The position numbers were made by a program, and so were the translations under genes. The notes beneath the pieces are model-generated. The model did no database searches and had not been told where the DNA came from. It saw only the letters and a program-made list of their open reading frames with translations. Shown here piece by piece: positions 56,561-64,000 of a stretch of 64,000 bases of DNA. The DNA lies in assembly GCA_947359465.1 (NCBI GenBank), contig OX375883.1, positions 19,594,088 to 19,658,087 on the forward strand. The letters are read 5' to 3'. The DNA comes from Metellina segmentata (Eukaryota; Arthropoda; Arachnida; Araneae; Tetragnathidae). The stretch's first letter is position 1; each line of letters opens with the position of its first letter.

Positions 56561-58240
56561 TTCATCAAAATCTTAGAGGTCTTAAGACTAATCAGTGACA
56601 TGGTATGACTCGTTAAAGATCTTGTGAATAAATTATTGCACACTTAGTATTGACATGAATAATATTACTCAGATTAATATTGTCATTTTATTATAAAACA
56701 AATATTACTTTTCTTCTGTTCATAAGAGAAATTACATCATAGCAGTGAAAAATGATACATTTAATCATTAATTATGTACCTATTTTTTGGCATACAGAAC
56801 TGGCACCTGATATTACTCCTAAAGAAACGCCTTTTTGTATATTTAAAAAATCTCAATTTGCTCATCTCTTGGCAAGCATAAGATAAATAACTATTTTGTT
56901 TTTGTGAATAAATTGAGACAATTGGAAACCAATGCAGTTTTTGCAATTCAAGTTAAGAGATGAATGGGTTCTAAATGTGCACTAATATAATCAAGAATTG
57001 GTATGGGTAACCATTTGCTAGCTACACAGCAATTCCTACTTGCCAATTTTCATTCTACCCAAGTTATGAACAACATCGACTTTCACATACAAACACCCTT
57101 AATTTGTGAATTTCATCATAGGAAACGTAGAACTACTTTGTTAGAACCTATCCACGCAATAAATCTCTTTCAATTGCTCTAGACAATTAACCATGATAAT
57201 GCTAAAAAATGGTTCAAATCCTATTTACTTTGGCTGTTCGTCTGCTATAAATCTGAAAAATATTTATTTTTCCAAGCAATTAATAATTTTGATTGCTGAT
57301 ACAATTCCTCAGTTTACTGAGTGAAATCATTTTCAGATGTGTTCCTCTAAAGAGTTTTTGGATTGAAATGCAATTGCGGAACAAACACTTTACAACTGAG
57401 TTCCACAAATCTGACATGACACTTTCTCATGAGGCAATATAAATTGGTATGGTTGAGAATACTTTTTTATCATGCTTAACATGAATAGCTTAATTTAAAT
57501 CAGGCTTACATATCAACAAAAAGAGTAACTGCCTACAAAATCAAAACTAATAACTCAATACTCCCTTAATAAACAAACAATACTTAATTTATATCAAGTA
57601 ATGCTTCCCCCTAATCAAAATGAATAAAATGAAACTTCTTAAATTTATCTGATAGAATCACAAAAAAAGGTTAGTTGAAAAATAAAAGATTAATCAAACC
57701 AATTAATTATCAGATTGTTAACTCAGTAATAAATTAATTGAATTATTTTTTATTTACACAAGTTACACGAAATTAGATCGAATTATAAATTGCTTTGACT
57801 ATATAAATTTGAATACAATTAAATAATCAAATACAATGAGCGATATTTTAAATCTTGTATGAAGATAAATATTAAATTCAAGGATTTTAATTCAAGGATT
57901 TGCAAAACATAAAATATATGGCTGATCAAGAAATACAACACGCTACCGTAATGTTATAAATATCAAGTTAACGGCAAAATACGAAAGATATGACTTGTGA
58001 AATGTAAAATTATAAACCAAGTTATGCTAAAATACTGGAATGAAGGTGATGGGGAAAAAAACTAAATGCCGAGAGATTAGCCAGAGCAGGAATTCTAATG
58101 TAATAAAACTTCGTAATGAAACAGAGTATAAAAGAAGATAATCTAAAACGGATCATACACTTAAGTTTAACGATAAGAAAATATGTTGTATTTTTTCTCC
58201 TAGAAATGGAACGTAACGCCGAAAAAATAATGGAATCAAC
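56561..58240. other. Unit B internal non-coding
   Basis: Aligns with 37,991-39,530 of unit A. No gene. Confidence 0.55.
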
Positions 58241-58249
58241 CAAGATTTG

Positions 58250-58425
58250 ACGGATAAAGAATCCTAATGTTAAATTTACCCATTTCCCAGATTTTCCTCA
58301 TTTGCACGAATATCCCTCCCTGGCGTATTTTCCCCCTTCCGTAATCATAGCTAATGCGCATGATCCAACTTCCGAAAATTCGTTTAACATTAGGATTCCT
58401 TTTACATTAGTTAACATTAGGACGC
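58250..58425 (-). repeat. Unit B right end
   Basis: AATCCTAATGTTAAATTTAC at 58,261, and its inverse TTTAACATTAGGATTCC at 58,382, then TTAACATTAGGACGCC. Corresponds to 39,555-39,745. Confidence 0.65.
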
Positions 58426-58430
58426 CCGAA

Positions 58431-60714
58431 TCTGCATTCATACTGATTAAGCACGTACTTCGCCGTAGAATTGATTCCAAATTGTGAATAAATAGAACTC
58501 ACACAGCATTTTAATATGAGTTTGTTAAAAGAAATGCAAAGGTATTTAATTTTAAATTGGATTTTTATGGAAACCTAAATTTGGCAAGAAAGAATTGTAC
58601 ACAATGTCTTGACAGATGTATGTAATCTGATTATCTTTGTACTTGTCAGTATGTGTGTGTGTTGTTGGTGTGAAAAGTGACTTGAATTTCAATATTCTTT
58701 CATTCGTAATAAATCAACAGAATAATTATTATTCTACGACGAATTTGTATCTGTCATGGTCATATTCTACCGTTCGCTCTCTCCGGCTTTGTTGACGGAG
58801 GTGCCGCCATCTATCTTTTCGCTAAGCTGCTTGTTTAAAAGATTATACAGCTACCTTTATTTTCATTTTTCTTTTGAATTTCAATAAAATTATGTTTTAA
58901 ATTTTCCATTTAAGCAATATTATAATGAGGACATGAGATGCTATGCAGCAGGTGCTCTGTAATGATTCGTCGCAAGAAAACTGTAATTTAGCATAGAATG
59001 AAATGCGTCATCCATTTTGTATCGCTGAAAAGGCAGTACTGCGCATGCGTAACTCTTACTCGCGAGTTAACTCGCCGATTTCGGAGGATCAAAATGTATC
59101 ATCGAAACGACAGTTTAAACCACGGATCAAGACTTGTGAATACGGTTTTTTCGCTAACTCTCGGATTATCGTTGATCCTCGAGTTAACTCGGACTTGTGA
59201 ATACGGCCGTTATTCGCGGATCAACTGATCCTCGAGTTAACTCGAGACTTGTGAATATGGCCGTTAGTGTTCGAAGTACAGATAAATAATATTCAGTAGT
59301 ACAAATAAATAAAAATTCTTCCAAAGGTAATGAATGTAAATAGTTGATGGTAAAAACAAACTGCAGCTACATTATAGCCTCAGGAAAAATATTTGTTTAA
59401 AACTGTCCGAAGGTTCGACACCTTCCCCTACACTTAAAATTTGCTTTATTCTTACTTACTTGTAACTTTAAGGGGGCAAAAAATGACCTCAAAGTCTATT
59501 TTGAGATTTTAAGTGTTTCTGAATATTTGAAATGTTACCTTCAGAATGATGGTCACCTTTTTGTCAATGCGCCTATTATAAGTATTTGTAATTATTTTTT
59601 TCAAAAAAAGAACTTCACTGAAAAATTGTCTGCAAAACGATTGACGACGATGTTTTCGGTTTTTACACTGTTATATATTCAAGCAATTTATTTTTCTTTA
59701 ATTTTACCAACTGTTAAGCATATTTTTTGTAAACTGTAATCTGAAAAAACCGACTCGGAATCCCAATGAGTCGTTAAACAATATTATCTCGTCTCGCGCG
59801 CAGAAGCTCACTTTCGTCACGTTGAAATCCCTCACGCTTGGAGTCCATGAAACCGTTTCTTCCTTCAATGATGGAAATGTATCAATACTTTTTAATTTCG
59901 AAAGCAGCAGGAATACAACTTAGACTTAGTTGTGTCACCTCAATGAGAACATTGGATGATTTGCTGATTTCTGTTGCACTCAGAAAGCAAACAGGGTATT
60001 GAGAAAAAAGCCCGTCAAAAAAGAAACAAAACAACAAAAAAAGTCAGAAGATAACTTTTAGATGCTAAAGGACCTGACACACTCTCTTATTCTGTTGGAT
60101 TTTTTAAAGTATATATTAGAGTTTAAGATAAATACAATTTTATTCTTTAAACGCTGTTTTCTCAAAATGCTGTTTTTTAATACAAATGTACCCTTTTCTC
60201 AGAATCTACTAAACATATTGCTTTGAAATTTTTTTTCTAAAACATATTGTGATTTTAAATAAATAGACATATGCTTTTAAAGAATAATAGATTAGATTAT
60301 TTTTTAAATTCTTAACCATACTTTTTGTAAAAAAATTAATAAATTTTTTTTATAACATCATAAATTGTAAACAAAACATTTTTTTTTACAAAAGCATGTG
60401 TTTATATGTAAAAGTATTTCAATGTTAACTGTGCCAAATTTTAAACCAATGCTGTGAGTAGATTCTGAGAAACACGGGCATAAAGAAGCCCCTTTTTAAC
60501 TTTTTCTCTGTTCCCCCTTAAGAGTTGGTGGGCTTTAAACATTCTCTAAGAAACACAAAAACTCGTAAAATGAAAGTTTCGCGCGCGCGGGCTAAATATC
60601 AGGAAAACTATCACACTTACGAACTACATTGTTAATACATAAAAGAGTGGCTATTTCATTGTTAGCAATTAAAAAAAAAGTACAATACAGATAAGGTCAC
60701 ACTTGAGCTGGCAC
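58431..60714. other. Unassigned stretch with a CTCGAGTTAACTCG patch
   Basis: No gene. Bases 59,050-59,270 contain repeated GTTAACTCG motifs in palindromic contexts and three copies of ACTTGTGAATA(C/T)GG (59,133, 59,191, 59,249), probably a degenerate small repeat. The rest is AT-rich. Confidence 0.5.
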
Positions 60715-60753
60715 GTAACCATCGATAGTAGCATCGATGATATCGATGGTTAC
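60715..60753. repeat. Short palindrome
   Basis: Arms GTAACCATCGAT and ATCGATGGTTAC around 15 bases. It is flanked on both sides by CTGGCAC. It could be a small excision footprint or hairpin. Confidence 0.75.
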
Positions 60754-61052
60754 GGCTGGCACCTCACTTTCCAAACTTCCACACCATACCAACATGAGGA
60801 CTGCCAGAGTGACCGAGCAATGTCTAATTCGATAGACAGTGTGTGCAGTAGTGGCAAAGAACAGAGCGACACTGCATACCTATATAAACTGGACACGCAT
60901 ATTTATTTGTACAATATAAAACAAAAAGTTTCAGATCTACACTCCGTACCGTCCAGTGCAAAAACACGTCTCGCTCCTCTCAAGTCTACCATGAATCTCT
61001 TATTTGTGTTCTCATCCAGAACAGCACCCAAGATTTCATGTTCTTGATTGCA

Positions 61053-61645
61053 TCAGAACACAGGCACTGTCATACATCGATGTTCTTCTACTAAAACAGT
61101 AGCAACCAGAACAAAGGCGCTGTCATACATCGATGTTCTTCTACTAAAACAGTTGAAACCAGAACACAGGCGCTGTCATACATCGATGTTCTTCTACTAA
61201 AACAGTAGCAACCAGAACACAGGCGCTGTCATACATCGATGTTCTTCAACTAAAACAGCAGCAACCAGAACACAGGCGCTGTCATACATCGATGTTCTTC
61301 AACTAAAACAGCAGCAACCAGAACACAGGCACTGTCATACATCGATGTTCTTCTACTAAAACAGTAGCAACCAGAACAAAGGCGCTGTCATACATCGATG
61401 TTCTTCTACTAAAACAGTTGCAACCAGAACACAGGCGCTGTCATACATCGATGTTATTCTACTAAAACAGTAGCAACCAGAACACAGGCGCTGTCATACA
61501 TCGATGTTCTTCAACTAAAACAGCAGCAACCAGAACACAGGCACTGTCATACATCGATGTTCTTCTACTAAAACAGTAGCAACCAGAACACAGGCGCTGT
61601 CATACATCGGTGTTCTTCTACTAAAACAGTACCAACCAGAACACA
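61053..61645 (+). repeat. 53-bp minisatellite, about 11 copies, with higher-order pattern
   Basis: CATACATCGATGTT recurs exactly every 53 bases: 61,071, 61,124, 61,177, 61,230, 61,283, 61,336, 61,389, 61,442, 61,495, 61,548, 61,601 (the last with GG for GA). Variant bases form a repeating series (CTACT/CAACT, GTAG/GTTG/GCAG, GCGC/GCAC) with a period of about five units. Confidence 0.97.
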
Positions 61646-61754
61646 AGAAAAACCGTTCTTATAACCTATCTGCGTTTGTAATCACCTGTTGGGAGATCGT
61701 TACATTGGCACTTGCGATCACGACACATTGAACATGCACCAGCCTTCTTGCTAT

Positions 61755-61850
61755 ACGACATTTTTTGTTGGATTCGAACTCACAACCCTCTGGTTGCTCA
61801 TCCTCTCTTCCAACTGGTCTACGATGGCCCTTATAAGTTGAAGGGAAATC
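61755..61850 (-). repeat. tRNA-derived SINE head
   Basis: On the minus strand GAGTTCGAATCC (B box, near-perfect) lies at about 61,770-61,781 and GACCAGTTGGAAGAG (A-box region) at about 61,812-61,826. The spacing and the intervening GAGCAACCAGAGGGTTGTG suit a tRNA-like fold with mismatches. A functional tRNA is unlikely. Confidence 0.65.
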
Positions 61851-62029
61851 AAAGGCAAACTGGCGCATACATTTTAATCAAACTTGAGGTGTGTTAACGT
61901 GATATTCATATCAAACGGATTCCTCTCATGTATTCATTGAATTTAATGCAATTGCAAATAAGGCTTACCAAGCAGGCCATAGTTGAGCTCTTTTGCATGC
62001 CTTGTTTACTAACCTATCAAGAGTTCTTC

Positions 62030-62590
62030 ACCATAGACACAAGCTCAAATAATAAAACTGGCAGGGCCTCGATATTACAAATATTGACGACCAGCTACAG
62101 GCTCAAGCCCAACAAGGCTGGTCCTTTGTTTATGAATTCCCCAATTCCCACTGACTATCCAATTGTATCTTAAATTCGTACACTCCCTTTGAATTAACTA
62201 TATTTTCTGGCAACACGTTCCATTTGTCTATTACCCTATTAAAGTAGTATTTTTTCCTTAAATCCCAATTAAAACGTGTCTTATTCAATTTATACCCATG
62301 GTTCTGTTATCCCTATTGAAATTTAAGCCCTCTGTGTCCCCTTGTTTTACCAACTTGAAAAGCTGAATCAAATCCCCCTTCCTTCTTCTTTCCAGTGTAT
62401 ACATGTTTAGATTACTTAAACGTTTATTATAGTCGAGATTTGCTATCCCCTTTATTATTTGTGTAGCTCTGTGCCCTTTCAATTTATTCTATATCCTTTC
62501 TCATATATGGAGCCCAGAATTGTACAGCATATTCTAGATGTGGTCTTACTAAGCCCTTATATAACGGCAAGATTATATTCATATCTATTG
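62030..62590 (-). pseudogene. CR1-like LINE reverse transcriptase C-terminus and 3' end
   Basis: Minus strand: [19 protein letters not shown] (conserved RT thumb block), KGHRATQIIKGI, DYNKRLSNLNMYTLERRRKG, DLIQLFKLVKQGD, then FNRVIDKWNVLPENIV and FKIQLD. This order is characteristic of the C-terminus of CR1/Jockey-group non-LTR retrotransposons. Stops and frameshifts occur. A 5'-truncated copy, as is usual for LINEs; the RT core is absent. Confidence 0.85.
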
Positions 62591-63730
62591 AAGTTACAGT
62601 CTTTTTAATATCTGATACATACATCTGGGAGCCTCTCAATTATACAGGTGACGTAAAATGTCAAACTGCTTTTTCTAGACTTGTGAGTGGGCATGTAAAA
62701 TTTCATTCCTTCAGAGACCTTTGTCTCCGGAATGTTCAGAGACAAGACATTTCAAACTTGCTGAAATTGTAACTCTGAACAAGACAACCAAAGTAATATT
62801 CTGGCCCGTGTCGTGTTAGCAAGGGATGATCTCTACAGAAATTCTAATCTAGTATAGGACTTTTTAAATCTCCCTATGAGGCTTTGGTGAGATGTGTCAT
62901 CCACGATCTGATCAATTTAGCTGATGACCAGACATCTCGTGAAGAAAAAAATGCCCTTTTCGTCCAATGAGGTAAAACAAATCGCTGCTTGTCTAGAACT
63001 GTTGACAGTTTGGAATAGGTTTTTGCACTAGAAGCTAGCAGGGCCGGTTCCAGGGTAGGGCGATCCGGGCGGCCGCCCGGAGCGCAATGATCTAGGGGCG
63101 CCAAAATCATGGAAAATGAAAATGAACTGATAAAAAAATTAAGTTACAGGCTTTTATAAAATGCACTAAAACTAAAAAGTAAAGAATATTTTTTTTCATT
63201 CTGATATATCAATAAATTATTTTTCATAATATTGCATTGTCATCGGACCCTTGGAAGTATACCAAATTTCATTGAAATCGGTTCACGGGAATTTTCTCAA
63301 AAACGCGTTGCAAGATTTGACTGATAGTTGACAAGATTAAGAGGCGGAATTTATCATTTTTATTTCTAAGCACATAATTCAAATAATATAATATATTTAA
63401 ACATTAAGGCAAAACCTACTTGAATTCAATTCAACATTACAAAACCACTCAGCCAACGCCTTTCAAGAATTGACAAGTTTTTCGGCCCGTGGCAACACGA
63501 CTGTACAGGAAACAACAATTTTGAAACCAAGCGAAACAAGATCTAACAGCCCCCTTTAACAGCATATAAAAAGGAAGTAGACTTAAAACAATGCATTATT
63601 TGCCACTAGACTTCGGCTGGTGCGAAATAAAATAGTTTGTTTAAATTGTTAGTGCAAAAAAGCTTTAAAAAAGTGCTTGTGCAAATTGTCCAGTGCGTTT
63701 GGCTTCTGTTTTCATTTTTAAAAACTAATA
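62591..63730. other. Unassigned stretch with a GC-rich palindrome
   Basis: No gene. CCGGGCGGCCGCCCGG at 63,065-63,080 is a perfect 16-base palindrome inside a GC-rich block (63,040-63,105) that contrasts with its AT-rich surroundings; probably the end of a dispersed repeat. Confidence 0.5.
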
Positions 63731-63744
63731 AAATCCATCAGACA

Positions 63745-64000
63745 TAAGCCAAAAAAAGGGTGGGGGGTAGATTTCAAAAATTAGAGTTTAGATCAAAACA
63801 TGGCTTGTGTGGTATCAAATGAAAGGTAATTGAGTCTGGAGTTGGAAGAAATACTTTTTTTTAAGTCAGTGACGCATAAGGGGGGGAGGATTTTGAAAAT
63901 TAGAGTTTAAATCAAATCATGGCTTGTGTGGTATCGAATGAAAGGTAATTGAGTCTGAAGTTGAATATAATACGTTTTTTTTAAGCCAGTGGCGCACAAG
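63745..64000 (+). repeat. Tandem repeat of about 125 bp, at least two copies, running off right edge
   Basis: TGGCTTGTGTGGTATC, AATGAAAGGTAATTGAGTCT and (A/G)TTTTTTTTAAG(T/C)CAGTG(A/G)CGCA recur in the same order about 120 bases apart (63,801 and 63,920). Confidence 0.92.

Larger units (their letters stand above)
39750..58430 (+). repeat. Unit B: second copy of the duplicated unit, with three later insertions
   Basis: Same orientation as unit A and immediately adjacent. Its left end is split by the mariner element: ATTGCCGATAGATAGCGTAA before it, and TTTCTGTAGCGGTAGGG after it. Inserted later: mariner (39,823-41,325), BEL/Pao (42,623-49,616), gypsy-type (50,701-54,142) and an approximately 120-base segment (50,304-50,425). 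Without them unit B is about 6.7 kb, matching unit A. Its right end (58,250-58,425) again has AATCCTAATGTTAAATTTAC and its inverse TTTAACATTAGGATTCC. Confidence 0.72.

Noticed and set aside
31143..58430. Polinton/Maverick interpretation of units A and B
   Set aside because: No polymerase B, integrase, ATPase or capsid genes belong to the units themselves; the only retro-integrases are in inserted LTR elements.
60703..61047. 114-codon ORF just before the minisatellite
   Set aside because: It starts in a palindrome and runs to the array, with no domain or codon pattern supporting a gene.
61053..61645. CRISPR-like regular spacing
   Set aside because: The whole 53-base unit is conserved, with no unique spacers; it is a minisatellite in a eukaryotic genome.

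Overview
The window is AT-rich eukaryotic DNA. It holds intron-containing transposase genes, LTR retrotransposons of three superfamilies, tRNA-derived SINE heads, a Helitron end and mariner/hAT/MULE DNA transposons. The gag/pol types (gypsy gag with a SAP-like N-terminus, BEL/Pao with DUF1759-like gag) and the SINE heads suggest an arthropod, most likely a chelicerate such as a spider; that is inference from family memory. I found no convincing ordinary host gene. The nearest candidate is one THAP-like exon at 29 kb. The window is a nested pile of mobile elements.

Layout: (1) 1-1.8 kb, minus strand: gag-protease part of a Ty3/gypsy-type element that runs off the left edge. (2) 2.97-5.26 kb, plus strand: broken Ty1/copia pol. 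(3) 5.68-6.11 kb: degenerate repeat built on ATATTGGCCAATAT. (4) 7.28-7.69 kb: partial copy of a MITE carrying a tRNA-like head. (5) 8.5-17.6 kb: a copia fragment (minus) split by an 8.0-kb Mutator-like (MULE) transposon with matching terminal inverted repeats and a 9-bp target duplication. The MULE has a six-exon SWIM-type transposase gene on the minus strand and a second, different Mutator-type transposase remnant on the plus strand. (6) 17.6-27 kb: mostly unassigned DNA with gypsy integrase/RNase H debris, a distant inverted repeat pair, a Helitron 3' end and a hAT (ZBED-like) transposase tail. (7) 27.07-28.41 and 31.50-32.85 kb: two oppositely oriented copies of a 1.34-kb hAT-like element, each with its own perfect 8-bp target duplication, with a THAP exon between them.

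(8) 31.1-58.4 kb: two head-to-tail copies of an unnamed unit of about 7 kb (unit A 31.1-39.75, unit B 39.75-58.4), each with inverted-repeat-like ends and a tigger/CENP-B-like transposase tail. Unit A was later hit by a hAT-like element and a mariner deletion derivative. Unit B was hit by an intact mariner-type transposon (358-aa transposase), a full BEL/Pao element (42.6-49.6 kb; its 5' LTR carries the MITE of item 4) and a 3.4-kb gypsy-type element.

(9) 58.4-64 kb: unassigned DNA, a 53-bp minisatellite with higher-order structure, a tRNA-type SINE, the 3' end of a CR1-like LINE, and a tandem repeat running off the right edge.

The most unusual element is the gypsy-type copy at 50.7-54.1 kb. 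Read on the minus strand, integrase lies upstream of reverse transcriptase and RNase H, and RNase H is next to the 3' LTR. This copia-like order in a gypsy-type pol is the arrangement known as Gmr1-like. Because copies are nested and duplicated, the window also keeps its own history: SINE before A/B duplication, then separate insertions into A and B, then a MITE inside an LTR inside B.
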